This document shows positions 28,486 to 39,802 of a stretch of DNA of 64,000 bases, one piece after another. The translations under genes and the position numbers were made by a program. This DNA is from Isoetes taiwanensis (taxonomy: Eukaryota > Streptophyta > Lycopodiopsida > Isoetales > Isoetaceae). How positions within the stretch are numbered: the stretch's first letter is position 1; each line of letters opens with the position of its first letter. Location: positions 620,001 through 684,000 of the forward strand of contig JAJEKV010000006.1 in NCBI GenBank assembly GCA_021234155.1, read 5' to 3'. The notes beneath the pieces were generated by a model, which did not search any database, had not been told where the DNA came from, and saw nothing but the letters and a program-made list of their open reading frames with translations.

Positions 28486-28690
28486 ACTTTTATCGTCCAC
28501 GGAGACCAATCGGTCTATGGGACCCAATACAAAAACGCAGCAAGCGGATTATCCGCCCGGATTAAAAACCCCCACTCGAAGGGTTTTCGAGGAAAAACCG
28601 TGGCAGCAATCACCGCCGACAAACCGCGGCTAATCATATAAAATGCGTAAACATCCCAATATATACGATCATGCACCACCCCCGTAGTGC
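28486..28690 (-). repeat. 3' UTR and tail of LINE A (family tail)
   Basis: The plus-strand phrase ATCGTCCACGGAGACCAATC, GGTCTATGGGACCCAA, then AAAAACCCCC..GGGTTTTCGAGGAAAAACC is common to 28486, 41125, 58592 and, inverted, 34570-34705, 59700-59752 and 59935-60045. The (A)GGGTTTTC / GAAAAACC arms form a hairpin near the end, a usual feature of LINE recognition by its own RT. Each copy ends in a different short repeat (GGAAG, GAATA, TTCAAT). Confidence 0.75.
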
Positions 28691-28694
28691 CTAG

Positions 28695-29595
28695 TCACGG
28701 ACAGACACGGCGGGGCAAAGGTGACCTCGCAGGTCCAAGTACCTCCCGGATGTATGACCCGTGGCACGCATCGACGGTGTGTTCATCAAGCAAATGCAAG
28801 GGCACGCCCACCGCACTAAGGGGCGTGATCCGCCCGGATCCGACCGAACGCGGGCAACTCTGGAAAGTGTGAGACTCATCCTCAATGGCACCCGCTTGAC
28901 AAAGACCGACAGAGAGCCCGCCCCTGGCGGGGCTCCCCAATCCACCGCCTCGCCTCGATCGCGAAGATGGTGGGCACCGCGTGGCGAATGGAGGCAATGA
29001 GCCTCGGGCTTGGGCAGCCGGGAACGGTGTAGAGCCGTGGGCCCGGGCTAACACCTGGGGTTGATGTGCTCCCTTGTAATGGGCCATTTTGACCTGCTCT
29101 AGAGCAATGGGGTCCCGAGCTTGCCAAGGAAACAAGCATCTAGGTACTCCCAGTGTCCACGATCGTCATTGCGCCCTACCAGACGCATCGTGCTCCCGCG
29201 ACGTTCCATCTGGCGAACCATCGCGATCTCTCTTACCCCTCCAACGGGCCCTAAGCAGCTGCGGACTCATGCCCACAGTGTAAGCCCAGTCGGGAGCCGA
29301 AAGCATCACCCATAGTAACCACTTTCGAAAATAGACGATGTGTCTATCAAAGGCTGCCAAGCTGCAAGAATCCGATTTCTCTGGCGTAGAATCTGATAGG
29401 ATTTGAAGGTTTCACCCCAAGTGCCCGTGCCAAAAATGCCTTCGCACTGCTCCAAGTCATTCCAGTCGTCAAAGAGACGCATAGGGCCCCCAAACCTCGA
29501 CCCGTCTTAAGGACGAGTGCTCGACCGGTGCGAGCGGATGTGGTGATGGCCCCAATCATATAGCTCGCCTGCTGTGATTTGTTCTTCAGCATTGC
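28695..29595 (-). pseudogene. LINE A C-terminal domain
   Basis: Contains GAIEDESHTFQSCPRS (28880s), matched in LINE B by CAIEDECHALQIC and in LINE C by GAIEDECHTLQCC. This is the Cys/His motif found after the RT of many plant LINEs, probably a nucleic-acid-binding finger. Upstream is the FDRHIVYFRKWLL / LARALGVKPSNPIRF region also seen in LINE B. Several frameshifts. Confidence 0.65.
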
Positions 29596-29599
29596 ATAA

Positions 29600-30775
29600 A
29601 GCGCTTTCCAGCTTCTTTGTCACCCATAGCGGATAGACGCCTCCGCCAGAAGCGAGGAGGGGAACTCCACCCTAGGTACTTGTAGGTGGGCGTGACGCCT
29701 ACGCCGCCCCCCGATATGTGAGTGCAGGAGGCATGGGGTGACGGAAGAGGATATGAGAACCACCCCGGTCTTGGCCGATTGACGCATGTCTCAGTAGCGA
29801 CAAAAATGTGTCTAGGGCATCCAGTGAGACCGATAGCCGGGGTGTGGGCCGACAGCCAACATCGCCCGCGATAGATGAGCCGGGCGGATGACCGGGTGCA
29901 AAAGTTGTATGCCATCCCCATGCTCGCGAAAGCGTGGCTCTAACCGACAATGTAGAGGCCAAAAGTGTTGGCGAGAGGGGGCAACCCGCCTATGGGACCC
30001 CGATACTACATCGGGTAAATGCTTGGCCTGGCCGGATCGCATCCCCGCCAAAACAACTTTCATACAACCTCAGATATGGCATTCGCGTGCAGCGGGAGCC
30101 CCAGCTTGACGCAGCCTAGCCCACAACTTTTCCCGGGGACCGATCAAAAGCCTTTGCGAAGTCCACAAAGCGGCAATACAAGTCCAGGTGGTGATGATTC
30201 CGCTGTCTTCAATCGTGCCGCAGCATAAAGATATGGTCAATCGCTGAGTGGCGGGTCAAAGCCCGCCTCGCGGTGAGGGCTCGCGACATCCGCCGCCTCG
30301 CCAGCCGGGTCAACCGGCTGCTCGAGAATGCCAGCCAACAGCTTTGGCAAATATCGAATCGACCATGATCGTCCCCGTAATTGGCCCGGACAAAGGTGGG
30401 TCGCCCGCCTTTGTGAATGGGAACAACCTCGCTTGTGGTCCATTGCCTGGGAAACCCTCCCCGCAATGCTCGCTTGAACGGGGTAGTGAGGACCCAACAC
30501 AAGCTGCCGCCCCGCCCACTTGAGTAACTCGCCCGCGATACCATCGAGGTCACCGCCTTCCCATTAGCTAGCCGCTGTGTGCCCTCCTCAACATCCTCGC
30601 CCACGAACCAATGGGGGCCATCCCGGTGGGGGTATGGGCGCACGCTGCCCCCGGGCGGGTCATAGAGCCGCCGTAGTACGCTCCCACCGCCCGTGTGTGA
30701 TGTCCCCCAGAGGGTCGGGCTGGCCTTCAAGCACTCAAGGCCAAAAGGTTCGAGGATGAGTGTCCAAGAAGCCAA
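29600..30775 (-). pseudogene. LINE A reverse transcriptase
   Basis: Across shifting frames the minus strand gives FKRALRGGFPRQWTTSEVVP and PIHKGG, then an NYRTI-like block (here ANYGDD/TIMVDSIFAK), KLLAGILEQPVDPAGEAAD, QAGFD-like and DHIFMLRH. These are the successive RT fingers-palm blocks of LINEs (FP..W..s..vPi.KkG, NyRpI, QaGFr, t.D.i..l). The catalytic FADD block falls in a frameshifted part and I cannot place it. Confidence 0.7.
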
Positions 30776-31030
30776 ACATCTCCCGACGATGCAGGGAAGG
30801 TACCGCCGCCTTTGTGTCCTTCCGGATGGGCGCGGTGATCGTGGTGGCTCGCAAGCGTACCGGATCCAGATGTGATGCCTGAGCCGCCGCTATGCTTTTT
30901 ACAACCGCGCATCAAACCATCGGTTACGCTGGAATGTTGCCGACCCCGAAGCGGCGACGCGGGGTCCGCAAAAGCACTCCGCCCGGCCGTGATCCCGTAA
31001 TAGCTAAGTCACCGGTCCGTCTGGCCGCTT

Positions 31031-31996
31031 CTAGTGTGGAGGTTCCGTAATTACCGGAGGGCGCCCATGAGCATCTTCGCCAGTAGTCCCTCGCGCCGCC
31101 ATAATCGAAGTCTCAACCGAGGACGGCGAGGGGTCGGGTATAGTGGGGTTCTGGCGCGCTCGCCAAACCAGGTCCAAATAAAGTGGGAGGTGATCCGAAG
31201 TCGACCTCCTCATCCCGACCGGTTCGCGCTCCACCCGGAAACGACCGATGAGATGCATATCTTGGCGCAACTACAAGCACATAGTCCACCACACTAGACC
31301 CTCCCCCTCGATTGTCCCGCTCGCATGTGCACTTGCGAATCGGGCCACCGCGGAAAGGCCATTGCAAATTATCAAGTCAAAAATGCCACATAGCAGAGCA
31401 ACTGTCACAAAGCGAAAGTGACCGGCCGCCATCCGACTCGCTACGGGCCAGCTACTTCAAGGGGCGTAGGAGAATGGCAGGACATCGCCGCCGAGGGGTC
31501 AAGTCGCATGGGCCGCTTCTACTCCCGTCCGCATTGAAATCTCCAAGAAGGACGACCCTACCCTAACCGCCGATGCCGCCAGATGTCATCATATAGATCG
31601 ACATACGGGTCCATCCTATCCGCGACGGGGTGGCTGCGATAGAAGGTCTTTGCCTCGCGTGAGGGAAATAACAGCGCCGTGTAAAAAGAGGGTTGCCACC
31701 GGTATTATGCACACGAACCCGTGGAAGTACCGGTTGTGTCTGTCTTCTTCTCGAGGGTAACCGAATGTGCCAAGGTTGTCCGTAGGTAGCAAGCCACTCC
31801 GCCATGACCCCGCCGTGTCCCGCATGTGTATTGAAGACCGAGAAATGTTGGTAACCCTAAGAAATCGTAGCTCAGGCTCAAAGATGCTCCCATGTTCCAT
31901 GAGGAAGATGAGATCCATACCGGCCGCCACGGAAGTTCGGATATCCCCTTCGCCAAGGGAAGCCTCGACAGTTCCATGAGACCACCCGAGACACAA
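31031..31996 (-). pseudogene. LINE A APE-type endonuclease
   Basis: Pieces include GMDLIFLMEHGSIFEPELRF, HGGVACYLRTTLAHSV, GRVVLLGDFNADG (about 31565-31530) and STSDHLPLYLDLVW (about 31205-31160). GDFNa and SDHxP are catalytic motifs of exonuclease III/APE-fold LINE endonucleases, which nick target DNA for target-primed reverse transcription. Frame changes separate the pieces. Confidence 0.7.
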
Positions 31997-32006
31997 TTCC
32001 TATTTG

Positions 32007-33264
32007 TCAGCGAGGGATGGTATCGCGCAAACTGAGTCGCGGGGAGGGCGGGAAGCAGAGGTCTGAGTGAGAAGTAGATGGAGCGGGAGGCAAGATGTGG
32101 CTGAGAGGGCGTGTGGGCCGCGAGGGAGCAGGGAGTAGGGAGCAGGAGAAGGGGGCCGTGGTAGTAGAAGTGTATGTGGCCGCCAGCGGTACTGCGGGTT
32201 GGGGCCATGGGTTCGCAGCAGCAGGCGTGTCAGTTTTAAAATGTGCATCCCCGCCAACCAATCTGCGGGCACCCCCTCGCTGGCGCACGCCTCCACCCCT
32301 CGACAAGCTCCCCGTCTCAAGGCGTCCCTCATTTGCACAGACCCGTGTGAGGTCCCGGCCCACATGGAGGATGTCCCCTTCAACATCCGCCCGGGCGCAA
32401 TATGGCATCATCACGCACTGCATCCGAAACCGTGAATATGACAATGCGGTCACGCCCGCGCCGGAGCCCCATGCCGCCGCTGCTCGAGAAATGTGAATCG
32501 CCTCGGAATGTCATCCCATCGAGAATGTGTGTTCTGGATGTTGTGGGCGTAGACTCTCCCCCCGCCTTTCCGCATACCTCGAACTACCGATTGTGGCCTC
32601 TCCGCCGCTCTCCCGAGTTCCCCCGCTGCCCCGGGTCCAAGGTGGGCTAAGGCCGTCCCGGTGGCCGGGGGTGGTGGTGGTGGCCGGGATGGCGGGAGTG
32701 ACCGGAGTGGCCGGGGCAGCAGCGCGGGGCGTGGCTGCCGGGCGTGGAGGCCGGGCGATGGCGCCCCGAGCCGCCGCTTCCCCCCCAGGAAGTCCGGGAG
32801 CACAGCTCTTGCAGAGCTCTTCCCGCTTGGCCATCTCACCTTTGACCGGGCTGCGGTGACTATGAACCCTAGGGAGACCCCGGCTCGCTCGTGGATGGTT
32901 GCCCGCACCCGGAGCTCCGTGCTCGAGTAGCGAGCGTGCTCGAGCCCAAAGACTTCTGGCGCCGAGGGCCGGGCTTGTCGCTCGATCTTACCAAGATCCC
33001 GGCCGCCGTATGCCGGCCGGCTCGCAAGAGCACTCGCGTCCCTCGATGCCATGGTGGTGGTCGCCTTCTACCTCTCGACCCAAGCCGAGATAGCCGCGGA
33101 CCATCGCCTCCCTCGTGCGCGCTCCCTCTCTGTGTCATGGTGTCCAGAGTGATGAACACAGAGTCTAGGCTGGGCCCGCATGTCGGCAAACCCTCCTCGC
33201 CGCTCGCCGCCGCCGAAGTGTGCAAGGCCAAGGCCATCTTCCACATGCGTCGGCGGGTCTCCAA
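32007..33264 (-). pseudogene. ORF1-like Pro/Arg-rich region of LINE A
   Basis: Several overlapping open frames of 100-200 codons exist because of the high GC content. The frame 33052-32450 (200 aa) is the longest and contains a PRPLRSLPPSRPPPPPPATG stretch. LINE ORF1 proteins bind RNA, but no CCHC knuckle or RRM can be made out, so the right frame is uncertain. Confidence 0.35.
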
Positions 33265-33699
33265 GCCTCGTGGATAACGATTCTTCTCGACCCGATTTGC
33301 CTTTTGAGCACATGGGATGCCGAGGACTCCATCTCCACCGCCATGCCCGCCTAGGGCGGCACCGTTAGCCTCAATATTTGTTAACCGTTAGCCTCCATTC
33401 CCGCTTTGACGTGGCTCCAATTCTCGCCGAGGCGGGAGTTCCTATGTGGTCTCGAAAGCAATTAATCCCTTCCTACGGACCGGGCCTCGGGCCGAGGGGC
33501 CTTAGCCTTAGCCCGAGCCTCCTTCTTCATGGAGGATGACTCTCCCCCGCCCATGATGGCCGATCGGGACCCGTTTGGCATGGGGCCCTCGCCTTTGGTT
33601 TCCTGTGCCGGCCCATCTTCTCGTGGCCATGACTCCCAAAGTTTGAGGGGTCTCCGTCATGAAAGGGTGCCTAGAATTGAATTTGGGGACTCAAGAGCG

Positions 33700-34215
33700 G
33701 GCGAGCACCTTTTGGGCTAGTCAACGGAAACCCTTTGAATACTTACTAAAACATACGCAATCCCTATATTGGTGTCGGACTTTCATCAACAACACCATCG
33801 GGAACTAGGGTATGAATTAGTAAAACATTCTCGTAACCTTCAATAAGAGTACAACACACACCTTTCAACACCGCGTGGCCAAGGCCAACAACGGCATCGC
33901 AGAGGGCTATACTTCTCAAAGAAGGAAGAAGAAGGGCTGCCACAAAAACCCTAGCACACAGCCCGGAAAACAGCAGATTTGAGCACTGAAACAAAGACAA
34001 GCATGCAGGTATCATACATCTTTGGAAAGCTCTCTGAACCAGCTTTCCAACAAGCCCAAGCACATGAAAATCTGACACCGGATGTGAGAGATACAGTCCG
34101 TCAAAGTGTCTATGGGCTGCCACAGAAACCCTAGCAGGCAGAGGCCATATAAATATAGGAATTACTTAAAACATGCTTAGCAACAGTTATCTGTGCTGGC
34201 AGAGAGAGCCATATA
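33700..34215. repeat. Noncoding repeat-like segment with duplicated GGGCTGCCACA phrase
   Basis: GGGCTGCCACAAAAACCCTA (33934-) and GGGCTGCCACAGAAACCCTA (34111-) form a 177-bp-spaced direct repeat, and GGAAAGCTCTCTGAACCAGC / CAGCTTTCC makes a small inverted repeat near 34025-34050. The 119-codon minus-strand open frame here does not look like protein. Confidence 0.4.
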
Positions 34216-34359
34216 GAATTTGTGCTACATTGGATTTTTTTTCAATAGGTTCGACTTTGCCCTGAGACATTTTCTCGGTCCCTCAGCCATCTTCATCTTC
34301 TTTTCTTGTTCTTTTGTGCTTTTGTCCTGGAGCTTTTGTTCAAGCGGCATCTTGCCACC

Positions 34360-34720
34360 AATTATGTTCAGCAGTTGGATCAGAGGGTTGAATCCTCCCA
34401 AGGCTTTTCTCTGGATACAATGTTAGTAGGCTCGTTAGGATCTTATCTCCGAGACGTCATGGATGCCCGCACTCAGCTATGTCCTCGGACGATGCACTGA
34501 GACACACCACAATGTGCCATTGTCATATATTATTGTACAATCTCTCAACATACCTATTACCGCCAAGGTTTTTCCCTCGAAAACTCTCCGGGGTGAGGGT
34601 TTTTTAATCCTAGCAGTAATACGCTTGTTGTGTTCCTTGTTTGCTCCCATAGGTCAATTGGTCTCCGCAGGCGATAAAAATCAATTCAATTCAACTCAAT
34701 CTGCTCAATTTCTTTGCTTG
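34360..34720 (+). mobile_element. LINE D: 5'-truncated tail of the GC-rich LINE family, plus strand
   Basis: LGSYLRDVMDARTQLCPRT (about 34436-34492) matches LLGAYIQEIMDLRVQICPRT of LINE C. It is followed by the family 3' UTR (TTTTTCCCTCGAAAACTCTC, GGGTTTTTTAATCCTAGCAG, GGTCAATTGGTCTCCG) and a (TTCAA)n tail at 34681-34706. Confidence 0.7.
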
Positions 34721-36480
34721 TCACGCATACGGCCCAATTGTTTTTATTAAAATTCAATAGTTAAAATCAATGGCTGTAATTTTATGGGCAAATTGTAAAA
34801 ATATCCCTATTTTTTTGCAAAATTGTGAAAATGCCCCAGTTTCAGATGACCATAACTTTCTTTTTACAATCCAAATAGAAATGTGTCCTTCAGATGAATT
34901 ATTTATGAAAATAATATCTTTCTATCAAAGCTAAAATCATTTGAATCGGAGCCTGGAATCACAAGTTATATTATTTTTTACACACAAATAAATCATCACC
35001 ATATAACTTAAGATTTCGTACTCTGGTTCAAATGATTTTAGCAATTAGAACAATGTTAGCAAAATGCATGGGAAATAGCTTATTCTCATTTTATTTTTGG
35101 GAACAAGATAATAAGGATATTAGCAAAGAGCCGTTTTAAATTGCACATTTTGCAAGACAAAAGAAAATGTTTTGAATGCTATGTCAAAACAAGTGAAAAG
35201 AAGATGGAGACGCTAAAAAAAAGGTTGTCTAGTAGGAAACGTACTCAAGAGATACCAACTACCAGGGGCCATACCACGGATTTTATGCCTTGTCCTCTAC
35301 AACTCATCCAAGGGAAGAAGATAACAAGAGATGGTTTCATAAGGGCTCAAGACGGTTGCCTAATGCTCAAGGTATCGTATGCTTTGCAATCTACAATTCT
35401 ATTTCTAATAGCAATGGCACCAACGATCAACTTTCATGGCCTGCCCGCCCTTAAACTGGTCTCCTTCCCTGCAAAAGAAGGGAAAAAAATTTATAGGCAT
35501 TATAAATAAGGGTGACATAAAAAAAATGCCCTTCTCCTTGGAAGGGCAAAAAATTACGGAATCTTTAACATAAGGGCAAAGATTTGGAAAAGCCTTAAAA
35601 TTTTATTTAATGTCAATATTAAATATATATAGCATTAGTCTATATTTTTATTGTAAGAGAGCAAGAAATTCCTATATTAGAAAAGCCAATTTCGAAAAGC
35701 AAAAGGAGAGTGGAAAAAAAAGGGGGGGAGAAAATATTGGAAAGGCAACGTGAATGGCGGTGGGCGGCGGAAGATCAAGAGGGAAGGAAGTTGAATGCTG
35801 TAAGCTTCTCTGTTTTCTTCAAGCGGCATGCACCTTCTGTAGCGGCATGCAATATCAGTCCAATCAAATTCATTCTGTGCATCAGGATGGATGGGGCATT
35901 TCATTGCATAATCTGAGTCGTGAATGCAGCAGGAGAAGAGTTTGATGATCTAATTCAAAATATTGGGCTTCAATTTAGGGGAGTATTGGATGTTATTTTA
36001 TTATGAATTTTGTGGTAAATAAGGGCAATTTACATTGTATCATATTGTATCATGGAATAAAAAAGGCTGATAAAAGTTTAACTTTCAAAAAAAAAAAAAG
36101 GGCAACTCACCTTAGCAAAAAAAAAAAGTAGGGTCTACCCTTATAAGTTGAACCCTGAATAGCACATGCTATGCACGTGAGCTTGCCTGTGCAGGAAATC
36201 CACGTGCTTCCTTCAACGTCCACATTGACCACTTCAAACAGCAATATTTTCGTCACATTGATGCCCCCCATTCCCTCTTCATACCTCCTTTTTGTAATTT
36301 TGCATCACAAAATCGTATTTTTATAAGGCAATATATAAAAGAATGTTGTACAAGATCTACAACACATATAATATACAAGTTTCATAATCTTCGATATGCT
36401 AAGCCACGTTCCGAAAAAAGTGCATAGAAAATCAACTGTACAGTAAATACACTTACAGGCAAAATACACTAGTATCTTAG
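34721..36480. other. Intergenic, AT-rich, no gene recognised
   Basis: An open frame of 122 codons at 35141-35509 has no recognisable domain. Several A-runs (about 35702-35730, 36090-36102, 36117-36127) and repeated GGGCAA phrases occur, possibly the ends of short retroposons. Confidence 0.4.
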
Positions 36481-36801
36481 CTTATCCTGACCAAAAACCA
36501 ATAGAATCGCTCCTCGTCATTGTTATGAACAGTCGCTTGTACGACTGCAAATAAAGAGCAAACCTCCAAGATGGCATCAAAATTCTGCAAGGCTTCTTTT
36601 CCTTGCACTATAGCCAAGACACCTTTGCTTCGTGTATTAGTGTGGAAACTTGGAAAGAAAGTGTCTTCTTGATATCCTGAGTATTAATATACAATCTTCA
36701 GGTAATGAAGAAATAGATAGAGAGTAGTCACCATGAAGTATGCCATGGCCAAAAAACTTTGTTAGTAACTGATTTAGAGGGTTAGATCTTCAAAGGTACC
36801 T
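36481..36801 (-). other. 3' UTR region of the following gene
   Basis: About 300 bp downstream of the TAG at 36802. TTAATACTCAG and AAATAG-type phrases are present on the minus strand but I see no canonical AATAAA. Start and end of the transcript cannot be fixed from sequence alone. Confidence 0.3.
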
Positions 36802-38428
36802 CTAGAAACCTCTTCCAGGAGCCAGTTCACAACGTGGTCTCTTTGCTGATTCCAAGCCTATGGAAACAGGATCATTAGTTAAAGAAACTCTTTTTCTAGG
36901 ACAGGATTCCACAATCATAGCAGACTGGCGTTGGGAGAAGCTGGTGATACAACTTTCACTGGTGCCACCAGAATTCCTGCTCTGTAACTTAGAAAAATCA
37001 CCTGGAAGACCCAATGTTAACTGAAGCTCGTCAAAATCTCCTGAAGAAGACGCAGCAGAGCTGCATTCTGCATGAGAGCCTCCGTAGTTAGAACTCATCT
37101 CTGCCCTGGATTCAACCCTCCTACCAGATTCCGCCATATCTTCACAAACCAAAGAGCTAGGGCCACCTGGGAAAATTGAAGGCAAGTAGTGGCCAGCGCA
37201 GAATGGAACCTTTCCATGACTAGGCATTGAATAGCTGGGCTTTGACGGGTTAAGATGACTTCTGACACCCAAAGACCTGGTTGGATCCAAGCAAATGCTG
37301 CTAGTTGAGCCACCATCTTCAACTGCATTCTTTTTTATTCGAGAAATGGTAGAAGATCCACTGTCTAGATCTCCAGGGGCCAACCATTGCATATCAGGAT
37401 AAGCCCACTTTGGATCAACACATTTGACCATAGAAGGTATAACAGAAGGGACAGAACCAGCAGGGGTATAATGAGGGTAACTAAGCTGCTCCTCATTGCC
37501 AATTGGCAAACTAGTTCCTCTAAACAGAGGATCCCTTCCAGGCTTGTGTGCATGATAAGAGTCCCTAAAAGCCACAGGGAAGTTAGCAGCATCCGAGACG
37601 CAACCAATCCTTGGGAGTTCCGCCGAATGCGAAGGCAATAGGAATGCAGGTGTTTCAGGCCAAGGGCAAGCAATGGATTTCATGGGGAAATTGAAGCTTC
37701 CAGCAGGGGAACGCTGCAACATATAACTCTGATTAAAAATGGGTTGTCTAGAGTTGGATGATATGCTAGCTGTATTCACTGCGTCATTGCGCCTTGGAGG
37801 AACTTGGAAAGCCTGGCGAGATAAAGTAGATCTCTGCCCTCTGGGAACAGTCTTTGGAGAACAGCCAAGTGACAAAGCAGCTGCACAACAAACAAAACCA
37901 GTGGTTAAATTACCTGCCATTTTACCACTCTCCACATAAACAAAGGATAATCTTTACCTTCCACACATGGTTCCATGTAAGGACCCTTTCCTTCGCACTC
38001 TGAATCTGTTCTTCGAATCATTGTATCCACAGCATCCTTTAGACGAGCATGTAGTGTCTTCACATCTGTGTACTCTTCCTGCACCAAGCTTCCTCTATTA
38101 GTTTCACACTAAATCAGACTTTAAAAAAAAAAAATCTACCTCCGATCGAGCTTTCGAGTAAAGGATTTCTTCGGCTCTCAATACTACCGTTGGTAGCTTT
38201 TCTTGCCATTCCTTCTTTGTTCTGGTTTCGGCCTTGTGAATCTCGGTAACAACTCTGTAACCATGAGACACCTCTGTCACTTATACTCCAAAAACAGAGA
38301 AAGAGGGCAAAAAAGGGAAGAACTCACCTGAAAATCTCTTGAGTAATGCTGCCTCTCAGCGGCTGGTGCTTATCGCTATGCCATGCTCGTCGAACACATT
38401 CATATGGCCGAGGCCCTGGCCTTGGCAT
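36802..38428 (-). CDS. Intact plant-conserved gene of unknown function, 4 exons, 471 aa
   Basis: Spliced minus-strand CDS: exon 1 38428-38328, exon 2 38254-38140, exon 3 38078-37958, exon 4 37880-36802. All introns are GT-AG and the phases (2, 0, 1) join without a stop. The protein begins MPRPGPRPYECVRRAWH, then SITQEIFRVVTEIHKAE, EWQEKLPTVVLRAEEILYSK and AALSLGCSPK (exon 3/4 junction). I know this N-terminal block only from uncharacterised land-plant proteins. The rest is Ser/Pro-rich and probably disordered. Near the C-terminus, DELQLTLGLPGD (LQLTLGL about residues 398-404) is an EAR-like LxLxL motif that can recruit TOPLESS-type co-repressors, and PRKR and KRPR patches could be nuclear signals. 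Nuclear regulatory function is therefore inference. No lesion is seen; this is the best candidate for an active gene in the window. Confidence 0.9.
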
Positions 38429-39220
38429 TTTGAAAAGTTGTATTACCTGAAACTGCGATCAAATTTTCAAATTTGATGCTGGCGAAACAAATGGGAACCT
38501 TTTGCTGATGCCCTTCTAAAAACTACGAACTTCAAAGCTGAGAAGGCCGTCCCTAAATCCATGTAGTTGCCTAGTTACATTCTAAATAACACCCCGCTAA
38601 GGTAGTAAATCCAAGCAATGCGTAGCTCAGCAGAAAGGTCTAGATAAAAGCCAGTCCGAGTTTGTGCCGACATCAATGGCAGCAATTCTGAAGGTATGGC
38701 TATGATACACTCGCCATAGCCATAGCCCGTATTCCAAAACAAAACCCTGTTCAAACATTAAACAGAACTTACACTCTGGGACAGCCCACGAACCAACAAC
38801 AACACGAGGGAAAGCCAATTTGATAGATCAAACATGGATTTGTGCAAGAAAATCTTTGAAACACAGAGAACGCAGAGGGTAATGCAGCAAACACGAGAGA
38901 GAATGCGACTCTAAAGCCTAGTCTGCGGCTCCCAAAGCTTCTAAAGAATCCGTGAGAAGCAATTATTAAGAGCTAGCCCCCACAACCCGACCAGGCCAAG
39001 CCAAGCCCATGCCCTACCGTATGAGCAAGACTCCCGACGAGGTGCAAGAAAAACAAAAGAAAAAGAAAGGGTTCAAGGTACACACACCGTTTTCCCCACT
39101 GTGCCTGCCGGCGGTGCGGCCGGCGCCCCGTCAGTCCATGCCAGACTTATTTTAATCCTCGAGGGACCTCATCCGCCATAGCTTTTCCTGACATCGGACA
39201 TTTTATCCTTGCCTTTGCAA
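38429..39220 (-). promoter_or_regulatory. 5' UTR and promoter side of the 36802-38428 gene
   Basis: Upstream of the ATG the minus strand contains TTTCAG|GTAATAC about 20 bp before the start, so a 5' UTR intron is possible. Around 39108-39133 a GC-rich stretch GTGCCTGCCGGCGGTGCGGC contains CCGG/GGCC palindromes. No clear TATA box. No divergent gene is supported beyond it. Confidence 0.35.
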
Positions 39221-39700
39221 TTTGCACTATATAGCCATAGCCATAGCCACAGCGCAGAATAGCCATAACTTAGGAAACTACAGACAGGTTAGACTTAGAG
39301 CTTTTCTCCCCATCCATTTTTTCTTCCATAACCGGTCGTTTTCAACCTGCCCCACAGCGGCAGAGACATCGCTCCTGGATCAAATTGACTCCAAACCAGG
39401 CCATCATCGCCGGATTCATCACCAGAACGACCCCCCCGGCCGCCGGAGTACCGCCATAGCCAGAACATGCCATTCTCTTCGTGCATAGGAACAGTACTTC
39501 ACCTTTCCAGTGGAAAGAGGACCTGGCGGGGCGCCCGAGGTGGAGCTTCCTAGGTGGACCACTGGGGTTTGAATAAAGTGGCATAAATGGCTCCGGTTCT
39601 GACGCGTGGCAACGTACTGGCTATATGTGCGTTTCTGGTCGGGTTTGGTGGGGGTTGAATTTCATTTTCATGCCATGCCCCTCTTGTGGGTCTCATCTCA

Positions 39701-39802
39701 ACCCTAATTCCTTTCCCAATGGTCCATATGGGCTTTGGCTTGGACCACAACTACACCCTAATTCCTTTCCCAATGGTCCATATGGGCTCTGGCTTGGACC
39801 AA
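39701..39802. repeat. 54-bp tandem duplication
   Basis: ACCCTAATTCCTTTCCCAAT GGTCCATATGGGCT-TGGCTTGGACCA occurs at 39701 and again at 39755 with one or two changes. Confidence 0.9.

Larger units (their letters stand above)
28463..33450 (-). mobile_element. GC-rich LINE A, nearly full length, minus strand
   Basis: The minus strand encodes, from 5' to 3', a low-complexity Pro/Arg-rich ORF1-like region (about 33264-32450), an APE-type endonuclease (about 31996-31031), a reverse transcriptase (30775-29600) and a C-terminal Cys/His region (29595-28695), followed by a 3' UTR and a GGAAG microsatellite tail (28463-28485). GC and CpG content are far above the flanking DNA, with sharp limits near 28690 and 33500-33700. 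Many frameshifts and stops are present, so it is inactive. The same family recurs as LINE B (41112-45000) and as tails elsewhere in the window. Confidence 0.8.

Noticed and set aside
28460-28490. GGAAG microsatellite as an independent repeat
   Set aside because: It is the 3' tail of LINE A, as shown by equivalent but different tails on the other family members.
32095-33368. Many long plus-strand ORFs in the GC-rich block
   Set aside because: High GC removes stop codons; the endonuclease and RT motifs show that the coding strand of this element is minus.
33764-34123. 119-aa minus-strand ORF as a membrane protein
   Set aside because: It overlaps a duplicated noncoding phrase and has no consistent hydrophobic segments or homologue that I recognise.
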